A stretch of 64,000 bases of DNA from Prosthecobacter vanneervenii (GTDB taxonomy: Bacteria > Verrucomicrobiota > Verrucomicrobiia > Verrucomicrobiales > Verrucomicrobiaceae): contig NZ_JACHIG010000003.1 in the NCBI RefSeq assembly GCF_014203095.1, positions 124,001 to 188,000 on the forward strand, written 5' to 3'. The translations under genes were made by a program, and so were the position numbers. Positions 54,499 through 63,252 of this stretch are shown here, in pieces. How positions within the stretch are numbered: position 1 is the first letter of the stretch; each line of letters begins with the position of its first letter. The notes beneath the pieces are model-generated. The model did not search any database. It saw only the letters and a list, made by a program, of their open reading frames with translations, and was not told where the DNA came from.

Positions 54499-55719
54499 AT
54501 GACGCTGCGACCACGAGCTCACACAAGTAGGCCCCTCCTGCTCGCAACGCTCCTAGCCGTCTTGTCACAGCTTTGCACTAATGGTCAAACACCCGAGGCG
54601 TTTTTGCAAACCCAGGTCACTGCGACATTGGATCCGGGTGAGAAAATTCAAAAGGGCCTGAGCCTGCTGTGGAGTCCTTGCGGACAGGCCGCGTGGGACA
54701 AAATGAGAGAATTCCACAAGGTGAAAGTCATCGATCTTGAGCCGCCGACGCACCTTGCTGATGTGCTTAACAATTTCCAATGGGACGCTGCAAAAACACT
54801 GCCGGACGGCACTGTCGTCTATGGCGGTGAGGATTCCGAAGCCCGGCGGGCTGAAATCCGCGAGACGCTCAGGAAGAAGGTGGGAGCCAATGCGGCGGCG
54901 ATGATCGGCCCGTACCTCCCGCCTGGGAGAGTGGATGCGAACACGGTTCGTCTAGGTTCCGCCATTTTTGTGAGCTGCATCTCTCATTCGCCGCGTTTCC
55001 CCGTCGGGTTTGCCCTGAAAAAGAGCGTCTTCTCTTTTTCCAACGGCCAAGGAACACCGGTGCAAGGATTTGGAAGTGAAGGACCGCATGCGGCAAATCT
55101 GGGTGATGCGCTTGAAATCATCGCCGATGATTTCAAGGGATCTGTAATTCTCAGGCTACCCTTTTTCGTAGAGGCCAAATCCACACCCTGCTTTCTCACA
55201 CTGGCCAAGATCCCCGGACTGACATGCCTTGAAGACGGGATTCAACGTGTGCGTCAGGCCCTCAAATCCCCCCTGCCAGCCGACCAGGCCATCAAACAAA
55301 ATGACAAGTGGTGGCGATACCACAACCAGCTCAGTGCGGTGGACAGGTTTTGGATGCCCAAACTTAAAACGACCCTCTCCTGCGATTATGGAGAACTGAT
55401 TGGCAAAGAGTATTTGCATCAGCTTGGCGGGCTCGGCATCACCTACTGGAAGATTCGTGAGGCCCAGCAGTTGCTGAGCTTCCGTCTGGATGAGCAAGGG
55501 GCCATGACACAGGCTGTTTTTAAAATCGTGCCGGATTTTCTTTCATCTAGTGGAGGCGGGGTGGCTTCGTTGGAAGCGCCAAAAGTTGAAACGCTACCAT
55601 TCCTGCCGAGAGTGTTCTCATTCGACGGTCCGTTTCTGGTGGCGTTATGGATGAAAGGAGCGGAGTGGCCCTACCTTGCGTGCTGGGTGGATAGTGAAGA
55701 GGTATTGATCAAAAAGTAA
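54499..55719 (+). CDS. Secreted protein, possibly serpin-like
   Basis: A 406-residue exported protein with a signal sequence (about 10-30, before NGQTPEA). I do not firmly recognise the family. Two features recall serpins: a C-terminal FSFDGPFLVALW close to the serpin signature (F-x-F-[DN]-x-P-F-L, with Gly where Arg/Lys is usual), and an upstream LSFRLDEQGAMTQAVF resembling a serpin hinge/reactive-loop segment (about 35 residues before). The N-terminal part (LSLLWSPCGQAAWDKM, then ALEIIADDFKGSVILRLPF) could fit a serpin core but is divergent. A longer frame starts at a TTG (54463); the ATG at 54499 is preferred. It is divergent from the M28 peptidase gene, which could make it a protease inhibitor (inference). 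Confidence 0.55.
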   Translation: MTLRPRAHTSRPLLLATLLAVLSQLCTNGQTPEAFLQTQVTATLDPGEKIQKGLSLLWSPCGQAAWDKMREFHKVKVIDLEPPTHLADVLNNFQWDAAKTLPDGTVVYGGEDSEARRAEIRETLRKKVGANAAAMIGPYLPPGRVDANTVRLGSAIFVSCISHSPRFPVGFALKKSVFSFSNGQGTPVQGFGSEGPHAANLGDALEIIADDFKGSVILRLPFFVEAKSTPCFLTLAKIPGLTCLEDGIQRVRQALKSPLPADQAIKQNDKWWRYHNQLSAVDRFWMPKLKTTLSCDYGELIGKEYLHQLGGLGITYWKIREAQQLLSFRLDEQGAMTQAVFKIVPDFLSSSGGGVASLEAPKVETLPFLPRVFSFDGPFLVALWMKGAEWPYLACWVDSEEVLIKK

Positions 55720-55791
55720 GAGAAGGGTTTAAACTTTGCGCATGCATCCGGCTCGAATCCGCGTTTGATCCGGCCCGAACTTTTTCCGACT

Positions 55792-58700
55792 ATGCGCCAC
55801 CTCCCCCTGCTTGCGTTTGTTTCACTGCTGGCCTCCGCCTCTGCGGAGCCTGTGTCCCTGTTTGATGGCAAGACACTCAACGGCTGGGATGGAGAAAAGA
55901 CCAAGGTCTGGCGGGTGCAAGACGGGGTGATCGTGGGCGGCTCGCTGGAGGGGAATCCGCAGAATGAGTTTCTGACCGCGAAGAAGGTGTACCGGAATTT
56001 CATCCTGCGGCTGGAATACAAGCTGGAAGGGACCGAGGGTTTTGTGAACGGTGGCGTGCAGTTCCGCAGCGTGCGAATCCCGCAGCCCCCCAATGAGATG
56101 AGCGGCTACCAGGCGGACATCGGGGCGGGTTACTCAGGCTGCCTGTACGACGAATCCCGGCGGAAGAAGATGCTGATGCAGCCTGCCAAAGAGCTGATCG
56201 AGAAAGCGGAGAAGCCGGGTGAGTGGAATACGTATGAGATACGCGCCGAGGAGCAGCGCGTGCAGTTGTTTGTGAACAAGGTGCGCACGGTGGACTACAC
56301 CGAGCGTGAGCCAGGGATTGACCTGAAGGGACTGATCGCGCTGCAGATTCATGGCAAGTGCAAGGCCCAGATCTCGTTCCGCAACATCACGATTGAGGCG
56401 CTGCCGGATGCGCTGGTGCCCGAAGAGAAAGATGTGCTCAACCGCTTTGGGAATCCTGGCGCGACGGTGGCCAAGCATGGCCCGTTCAAGGATGGCAAAT
56501 TTACCCTGGAGAAGGACGAGGTGATCGTGATGGTGGGTCAGGAGAACCTGGTGCGCGAGCAGAAGGTGGGAGAGTTTGAGGCGATTTTCAGCTCGTCGTA
56601 TTCCAGTAAGCAGCCGCGTTTTCGCTCGATGGCCTGGGAGGGTGACACGGTCTATGAGCAGTGGCGGGATCTGAACTTTGGCGACTGGAAAGCGCAGCTG
56701 GACTCCGCTGGAGCGGGCATTGTGATTGCGCAGTTTGGCCAGACGGAGTCGTTTGACGGGGTGAAGAGGCTGTCGGAATTCAAGGCGGCCTACCATCGGC
56801 TGCTGGACCAGTTTTCCGCCCAGACGCCGCGCCTGGTGCTGGTGTCTCCCATGCCGTTTGAAAAGCCGGAGGCGTCGCATGCGCCGGATCTGACAAAGCG
56901 AAATGAGGATGTGAAGGCCTATGCCGAGGCGGTGCGCGAGATCGCCAAGCAACGGGGCGCTGTTTTTGTGGATCTCTTTACACCACTGTCCATACCTGCC
57001 GCGAAGGCACGCATCACTGACGACGGGCTGCATCTGAATGCCTGGGGCCTGCGTGTGGTGGCTCACGAGATCGCGCGACAACTCGGTGCATCATCCAGCG
57101 ATGCCGATGAACTCGCCGGGCTGAAATCGGCGATCGTGGAAAAGAACCGCCTGTGGTTCGACTGCTGGCGCCCGGCCAACTGGTCCTTTGTCTATGGCGA
57201 CCGTGTGACGCAGATGTTTGGCAAACCTGCACAAGATGCTCCTTCGCTGAGGGAGAGCTTTGAAGCCCGCAAGCCGCTGGTGGCCAAGCTGGACGCGCGC
57301 ATTCACTCCCTGGCCAAGGGCGACAAAGTGAAGGACGAGCCGAAACCGGCGACGAATGTAGTGACGGAGAAGGTGCTCACCGCCGAGGAGCAGATGGCCA
57401 CATTCACCGTGGCAGAGGGGTATGAGATGAATCTTTTTGCCTCGGAAACTGAAGGCGTGGCCAAGCCGACGCAGTTTTCCTGGGACGAGCGTGGCCGCCT
57501 GTATGTGGCCTGCTCTCCCACCTACCCTCAGACTGTGCCTGGCATCAAGCCCTCTGACTTCATTCTCGTGCTGGAGGACACCAATGGCGATGGCAAGGCG
57601 GACAAGTCCACACGCTTTGCCGAAGGCCTGACGATGGTGCAGGGTGTAGAGCCGGGCGCTGGCGGCGTCTATGTGTGTGACTTTGACCAGATTATCCATC
57701 TCAAGGACACGAACGGCGACGGCAAGGCAGACAAAAAGACTGTGCTCTTCTCCGGCTTTGGCATTGGCGACACGCACCAGTTGGCGAACTCCATCTGCCA
57801 CGGCCCCGATGGCGCTCTGTGGTTCACGCAGGGCCTGCATGCCTTCTCCCGCGTGGAAACAGCCTGGGGGCTGGCACGACTGGAAAAAGCAGGCGTGTGG
57901 AAGCTGAACCCTCGCACCCAGAAAATGGACGCCTATTTCAATGGCGGCAAAGCTGGACACAACTGCTGGGGAGTGGCCTTTGATGATTACCTGCAGATCT
58001 TCCACAAAAGCGGCGACCGCCCGGTGGGGTACTACAGCGTGCCCGGCCTGGTGTCCCTGCCTGATCCGGATGAGTATCATCCCACGGGCGCGCTGTTTGA
58101 CACCAGCCCCAAGACCAACAGCCTGGAATTCATCGGCACCAAGGCGCTGCCGGACGAAATCCAGGGCTGTGCGCTGATCGGCGGCTACTTTGGCAATGTG
58201 GTGGAGCTGCATCGCCTCTCGGATGACGGCTCCGGTTTCAAGAGCATGCAACTGCCCAAGCTGGTGAAATCCAGCGATGCCTCATTCCGCCCGGTGGATG
58301 TGAGCGTGGGCCCTGATGGCGCGATGTATCTGTGTGACTGGTTTAATCCTGTGATCGGCCACTACCAGGCCAGCTACGCCGACCCACGCCGCGACCGCAA
58401 ACATGGACGCATCTGGCGTATCACCGCCAAAGGCCACGCGCCTGTGAAGCAGCCCAAGCTGGCCGGCATGAAGCCCGCAGAGCTGCTGGAGCAGCTGAAG
58501 TCCCCCGAACGCTGGACACGCTACCAAGCCAAGCGCCTGCTGTTTGACGCCCCGACGGCTGCCGTCCTGAAAGCGGCGGATGAGTTCATCTCCAAAAACG
58601 AGGACGAGCACCTGCTGATGGAAGTCTGTGGTGTGTATGAATCCCACGAGTCGCCCAATGCGGAGCTGGTGAAGCGCCTGCTCAAGGCCAAGGACGCCCG

Positions 58701-59382
58701 TGTGCGTGCCTGCGGCGCACGGTCCGCAAGATCGCTGGATCTGCTGAGCCAGGCCGTGCGGGACGAACATCCACGTGTGCGCCTGGAGGCCGTGGTGGCC
58801 TGCGCCCATGTGGCCCAGCCCGAGACGGTGGAGGTGGCGGTGCAGGCACTCGACCAGCCCATGGACAAATTCCTCAACTATGCACTGAAGCAGGTGGTGA
58901 AGAGCCTCAAGCCTCAGTTTGTACCGGTCTTGGCCAAGCTCTCCTTTGGCGGCAATGCCAAGCACGCCGAATATGTGAAGCAGATCGCCAGCGCGGCGAC
59001 TGCCGTCGATCATCCGGGCAAACTGGTGTATGATGCGCTCTGCCTGAACTGCCACCAGCCCGAGGGCAAGGGGCTGCCGGGTGTGTATCCGTCCATCGCA
59101 GGCAGCGACTGGGTGGCTGGCGCCCCTGACCGCCTGATCAAAATGCTGACCCACGGACTCAGCGGCCCGATCCGCGTGAACGGGCAGGATTTCAAGCAGG
59201 TGGCCCCCCTGCCCATGCCACCCATGGGCCTGAATGACCAGCAGGTGGCAGATGTTCTGAGCTACGTGCGGGCCAATTTTGACAACAAGTCCCCCGCTAT
59301 CACGCCCGAGCAGGTGAAAACCATCCGCGCAGCCATTCAGGAACGCGCCACGCCCTGGACTGCGGAGGACCTGGCCAAATAA
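55792..59382 (+). CDS. DUF1080-SGNH-propeller-cytochrome c multidomain protein
   Basis: A 1196-residue exported protein. After a signal peptide (1-18) it has: DUF1080, a 3-keto-disaccharide hydrolase/lectin-type sandwich (about 20-205; LFDGKTLNGWDG); an SGNH/GDSL-like domain (about 240-430) whose DxxH block is DDGLHLNAWG (about 410); a PVC-type membrane-bound dehydrogenase propeller (about 526-920; EDTNGDGKADKSTRFAEGL repeated); a HEAT-like region (about 930-1065); and a cytochrome c domain with haem motif CLNCH (Cys1084) and a later PLPMPPMG that can supply the axial Met. It probably oxidises or cleaves a sugar polymer and passes electrons to the haem. The ATG at 55792 is preferred over the upstream in-frame ATG (55765). 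Confidence 0.9.
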   Translation: MRHLPLLAFVSLLASASAEPVSLFDGKTLNGWDGEKTKVWRVQDGVIVGGSLEGNPQNEFLTAKKVYRNFILRLEYKLEGTEGFVNGGVQFRSVRIPQPPNEMSGYQADIGAGYSGCLYDESRRKKMLMQPAKELIEKAEKPGEWNTYEIRAEEQRVQLFVNKVRTVDYTEREPGIDLKGLIALQIHGKCKAQISFRNITIEALPDALVPEEKDVLNRFGNPGATVAKHGPFKDGKFTLEKDEVIVMVGQENLVREQKVGEFEAIFSSSYSSKQPRFRSMAWEGDTVYEQWRDLNFGDWKAQLDSAGAGIVIAQFGQTESFDGVKRLSEFKAAYHRLLDQFSAQTPRLVLVSPMPFEKPEASHAPDLTKRNEDVKAYAEAVREIAKQRGAVFVDLFTPLSIPAAKARITDDGLHLNAWGLRVVAHEIARQLGASSSDADELAGLKSAIVEKNRLWFDCWRPANWSFVYGDRVTQMFGKPAQDAPSLRESFEARKPLVAKLDARIHSLAKGDKVKDEPKPATNVVTEKVLTAEEQMATFTVAEGYEMNLFASETEGVAKPTQFSWDERGRLYVACSPTYPQTVPGIKPSDFILVLEDTNGDGKADKSTRFAEGLTMVQGVEPGAGGVYVCDFDQIIHLKDTNGDGKADKKTVLFSGFGIGDTHQLANSICHGPDGALWFTQGLHAFSRVETAWGLARLEKAGVWKLNPRTQKMDAYFNGGKAGHNCWGVAFDDYLQIFHKSGDRPVGYYSVPGLVSLPDPDEYHPTGALFDTSPKTNSLEFIGTKALPDEIQGCALIGGYFGNVVELHRLSDDGSGFKSMQLPKLVKSSDASFRPVDVSVGPDGAMYLCDWFNPVIGHYQASYADPRRDRKHGRIWRITAKGHAPVKQPKLAGMKPAELLEQLKSPERWTRYQAKRLLFDAPTAAVLKAADEFISKNEDEHLLMEVCGVYESHESPNAELVKRLLKAKDARVRACGARSARSLDLLSQAVRDEHPRVRLEAVVACAHVAQPETVEVAVQALDQPMDKFLNYALKQVVKSLKPQFVPVLAKLSFGGNAKHAEYVKQIASAATAVDHPGKLVYDALCLNCHQPEGKGLPGVYPSIAGSDWVAGAPDRLIKMLTHGLSGPIRVNGQDFKQVAPLPMPPMGLNDQQVADVLSYVRANFDNKSPAITPEQVKTIRAAIQERATPWTAEDLAK

Positions 59383-59445
59383 GTGAGGCGCGGGGCAAAA
59401 GGATTTCTCAGCTAGCATTGAACTTGCTGCAATCTGGGGCATCCA

Positions 59446-62400
59446 ATGAGCGTGCCCTCTGACGCCCCCCGAAAGCCCCGCCCCTGGTGGAGATGGATCA
59501 AGCGACTGCTGCTGGCCGGCATCGCTCTGGTGGTGCTGGCTGTGATCTTCCATGCGCCGCTGCTGCGCTGGGGCATCCGCTATGGAGGCACCAAGGGGGC
59601 CGAGATGGCGGGGATCAAGCTCAAGTGGCAGGTGGGCGGCTCGATACTGGAGGATCTAGACTTCAAAGACATAGTGGCCAGCGGCTCGCTGGTGGAACGA
59701 GCGCAAATCGGCGAAATCTCCGCGGCTTACGACACATGGACTCTGGCGCAGACGGGCAGCATCGACATCGTCAGGCGGGTGGTGCTGAAAGACGCCGATG
59801 TGGTGCTGGACCTGCGTAAACTGCCCAAGACTGAGGCCAAGCCAGAGCCGCCACCAACGCCCAAGTCTAACAAACCACCGCCTCTGGTATGGCCCAAGGT
59901 CATCGACATCCAGAACATCAATGCCGAAGTGACACTGGCAGATGGCAGCAAGATCACGGTCAAAGGCCTGACCCTGCGCATCGGAGCAGGCATGCCGGGG
60001 ATTTTTGAACTGGCGGAGTTCAAGGTACAGCCCGGTGATGTACGGGTGGCCAATGTCAAAGCGCAGGTGCAGTGGGGGGAGCGCACGCTGGCCATTTCGG
60101 GACTGGATCTGCCCTATGGAGCCAGACTCAAATCGCTGGCCGTGAATCTGAGCGAGTGGAAAAAAGACGCTGCAAATGTGAAACTGGACGCCTCCATGGG
60201 CAAGGCAGCCGTGGCCATCGAGGCCATGGCGCGTGGCATTTTCGGCGGCGCGATGCAGACCAAGGCGGATGTGAAAGTGAGCGGACTGGCATCGAGCGAG
60301 CTGCAGGCACTGAAGCTGCCAGAGGGAATCTCCTTTGGCCCGGTGAGCGTAGATTTGCATGCCGAGGGAGATCCACTGAAGCCAATGACGCTGGCGGTGG
60401 ATGGCAAGGTCAGCATTCCCGATGTGCGAGCGGCAGGTGCCATGCTGGACTCGGTCACGACGACGCTGACGGTCAAGGATGGTGTGGCCCGAGTGCAGGA
60501 GCTGAAGGTGCTGCGCGGCGTGAATGAAGTGACGGCGGAGCTAGAGGCGAAGCTGGCGGCTGATGCGATGAAGTCCCCATGGACGGCCAAGGCGAAGGTG
60601 AAAATCGCCGATGTGACCCAGATGCTGGCGAAGCCGCCACCCGCACGTGGTTTGATCGAACTGACAGCGGATGCCAGCGGTATAGGCGCCACTCCCACCA
60701 AGGTGGCGGCACAGGTGAACGGATCAGAGCTGGGCTTTGAGACCTACAAGCTGCCGAAGCTAGGCGTGGTGGTGAGCATGGACGGCAAAGAAGCGAAGGT
60801 GAGCGTGCCTGCACTGATGCTGGGTACCGGGAACCGAGTGGACGTGAACGCGACGATGACCATGGATGACGCCATGCCCGTGAATGCAGACTGGCAGATC
60901 CAGATCGACGATCCGGTCGCGCTTATGCAAACCGTGGGCCTGCCACCGCAGGATAAACCGGTCTCGGCAAAGATCGCCACCTCAGGCAAGGCGACCCTCA
61001 AGGTAAATGATCTGATGAAGCTGAGCGCCAACATCGATCTGAGTGTGAGGGACGGACGCTACGGCGATGTTCCCCTGCCCTTGATCGAAATGAAAATGAA
61101 TGCCGCCCAAGGCGAGGCCGTGATCCAGCCATGCCGCATCGTGGTGGATGAGAAGAATCACATTGAGCTGACTGGCAGAGCGAAGCTGAAGGCCCCCTGG
61201 AGCTTTGAACTCAATGGAGACGTCTCGCTTCCCCAGCTCACCAGCCTGAACACGCTGCTCACATCCTTCAAAGCACCGGCGATGGAATCGGGCGGACTTG
61301 CGGTGAAACTGAATGTCGGCGGTGACGCCAGCCCGTGGCGTGGTGAGGGCCGCGTCGAGATGCAGGCGGAAAAGGTCAAGGCAGCCGGCATGCCGGAGGC
61401 TGCGGATGTGAATCTCAAGACCACCTTTGCCGGCACCACAGCCCAGATCGAGACACTGCAGGCGGTGCTGGGCCCGTGGAAATTGCTGGCCAAAGGTGCG
61501 GTGACAGACAAGGACGCCAACCTCAGCGAGCTGAGCTTCTGGCAGAAGGACCGCCAGCTGATGAGCTGCCATGCGCAGGCTCCATTTGATGTGATGAAGA
61601 CCGACGTAGCTGATGGCCGCCCCGTGAATGTGATGCTGAATGCGAAGGAGCTGCCCATCCATGAAATCGCGGCGGCGGCAGGCATAAAGAGCGTGCCACC
61701 CGGACTGCTGAACGTGGATGTGAAGGTGGGCGGCAGGCTGGATACGATGGATGCCTCTGTGAAAGTGGGGCTGAAGGATTTGAAAGCCCCGGGACTTCCC
61801 AAGTCATTTCAACCGGCCGCCGTCGATGTGCTGACCACGTTGAAAGCGGATCAGCTGGCGCTCGATGTGAAGGTGGTGCAGGCACCGCTGCAGCCGCTGA
61901 CATTAAAGGCCACTGTACCAGTGGTGCTGACCAAGCTGATGAAACAGCCAGACAGCACTTCAAATCTGCCTTTGCAGGCCACGCTGGATCTGCCGGAGAG
62001 CGATCTGAATTTTGTGCGCGAGTTTGCACCCGACATGATCAAGGCCATCCCCGCCAAGCTGAAACTGCACGCAAGCGTGGGCGGCACAGTGAAAGCTCCG
62101 CTGATCGATTCCGCGCTCGATCTGAACGCGCCTGAAATCGACTTTGTCAGCGCGGACATGCCCAGCGTGCATGACCTGCGCGTGAAACTGCACACCCATG
62201 ACCGCAAAGCCACGCTGGATGACATCTCCGTCATGCTGGCAGGAGGCAAGGTGAAGCTGGCCGGCATGCTGGACGCGGCGAACACACAGGACCCTCGCTT
62301 TGACCTGAAGGTGGAGGCCCGTGAGGCGCTGGTAATGCGCAATCCCACCTCCAGCGTGCGTGCGAATGCAGACATCTCCTGCGTGGGCAGTCTCAAGGCG

Positions 62401-63252
62401 GCCCGTGTCAGCGGCACTGTGGAGGCGGTGCGCGGCCGAATTTTCCAAGAAGTGAATCTGCTGCCGAACGTGACTGGCATGATCCAGCAGGGCGAAAAGC
62501 TGCCACCACCACCACCATCCACCTCCAGGGTGGATCAAAAGCTGACCCTCCCACCCATGCTCAAGGACTGGACCTTTGATCTGAAGGTGAAGACGCGCGA
62601 TCCCGTGGTGATAGCCGGCAATCTGGTGAACGGAGCGATCTCGGCGGACATCGCCCTCGGCGGCACCGGAGCAGCGCCAAAGCTGACGGGATTTGCCAAC
62701 GTGGATCGCATGGTTCTGAAGCTGCCTTTCAGCCTGCTGAAGATCACCAAAGGTGTGGTGACGATGAATCCGGAACAGCCCTTCACGCCGAAGCTGGATG
62801 TGCGCGGCGAGTCGCGCATCGACAGCAACGACATCACCCTCTACGTCTATGGAGACACGGCCAATCCCAAGACGAGGTTCACCAGCACTCCGCCGCTGTC
62901 CGAAGCGGACATCGTGACGCTGCTGGGCACGGGCATGACGCTGGGAGGCGACAACGCGCAGATGGCCAGCGAAGCCATGACACGTGCGGCCTTCCTCGTG
63001 ATCGCAGAGACCTACCGGAAAATTTTCCACAAGAAGAAAACCGTGAGCTCCGAGCCGCCGCGCCTGCATACCACCTTCAACCCCTCGGGCGCAGACCGTG
63101 CGGGCGACAGCATGCAGGCCATGTATGAGATCACGCCCAAGTTCCGGTTCATCGGCCGCTTCTCGCAGTCAGGCCGTATGAAGGGGCTGCTCGGTTATGT
63201 GCTGCGCTTTGGCAAGGCCGCGAGAGCGGTGGATGAAGACACGCAACGATGA
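59446..63252 (+). CDS. tamB: TamB-type translocation and assembly module protein
   Basis: A 1268-residue inner-membrane-anchored protein with a basic cytoplasmic start, one N-terminal transmembrane helix (about 19-36) and a very long beta-rich periplasmic stretch. The C-terminal DUF490/TamB region has the family features VYGDTANPKTRFTSTPPLSE (about 1135-1154), ADIVTLLGTGM and a final GRFSQSGRMKGLLGYVLRFG segment. TamB proteins span the periplasm as a hydrophobic groove and, with TamA, move outer-membrane proteins or phospholipids. Pro-rich (PPPTPKSNKPPP) and PPPPPS spacers lie within. The next gene, a TamA/BamA-like protein, overlaps it by ATGA, so the two are coupled. Confidence 0.9.
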   Translation: MSVPSDAPRKPRPWWRWIKRLLLAGIALVVLAVIFHAPLLRWGIRYGGTKGAEMAGIKLKWQVGGSILEDLDFKDIVASGSLVERAQIGEISAAYDTWTLAQTGSIDIVRRVVLKDADVVLDLRKLPKTEAKPEPPPTPKSNKPPPLVWPKVIDIQNINAEVTLADGSKITVKGLTLRIGAGMPGIFELAEFKVQPGDVRVANVKAQVQWGERTLAISGLDLPYGARLKSLAVNLSEWKKDAANVKLDASMGKAAVAIEAMARGIFGGAMQTKADVKVSGLASSELQALKLPEGISFGPVSVDLHAEGDPLKPMTLAVDGKVSIPDVRAAGAMLDSVTTTLTVKDGVARVQELKVLRGVNEVTAELEAKLAADAMKSPWTAKAKVKIADVTQMLAKPPPARGLIELTADASGIGATPTKVAAQVNGSELGFETYKLPKLGVVVSMDGKEAKVSVPALMLGTGNRVDVNATMTMDDAMPVNADWQIQIDDPVALMQTVGLPPQDKPVSAKIATSGKATLKVNDLMKLSANIDLSVRDGRYGDVPLPLIEMKMNAAQGEAVIQPCRIVVDEKNHIELTGRAKLKAPWSFELNGDVSLPQLTSLNTLLTSFKAPAMESGGLAVKLNVGGDASPWRGEGRVEMQAEKVKAAGMPEAADVNLKTTFAGTTAQIETLQAVLGPWKLLAKGAVTDKDANLSELSFWQKDRQLMSCHAQAPFDVMKTDVADGRPVNVMLNAKELPIHEIAAAAGIKSVPPGLLNVDVKVGGRLDTMDASVKVGLKDLKAPGLPKSFQPAAVDVLTTLKADQLALDVKVVQAPLQPLTLKATVPVVLTKLMKQPDSTSNLPLQATLDLPESDLNFVREFAPDMIKAIPAKLKLHASVGGTVKAPLIDSALDLNAPEIDFVSADMPSVHDLRVKLHTHDRKATLDDISVMLAGGKVKLAGMLDAANTQDPRFDLKVEAREALVMRNPTSSVRANADISCVGSLKAARVSGTVEAVRGRIFQEVNLLPNVTGMIQQGEKLPPPPPSTSRVDQKLTLPPMLKDWTFDLKVKTRDPVVIAGNLVNGAISADIALGGTGAAPKLTGFANVDRMVLKLPFSLLKITKGVVTMNPEQPFTPKLDVRGESRIDSNDITLYVYGDTANPKTRFTSTPPLSEADIVTLLGTGMTLGGDNAQMASEAMTRAAFLVIAETYRKIFHKKKTVSSEPPRLHTTFNPSGADRAGDSMQAMYEITPKFRFIGRFSQSGRMKGLLGYVLRFGKAARAVDEDTQR

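Noticed and set aside
55750-55760. tRNA T-loop-like GGCTCGAATCC
   Set aside because: No acceptor stem or anticodon arm can be drawn around it, and no CCA end follows.
61960-63069. Minus-strand open frames over tamB
   Set aside because: His/Arg/Leu-rich antisense translations of the repetitive TamB beta region.
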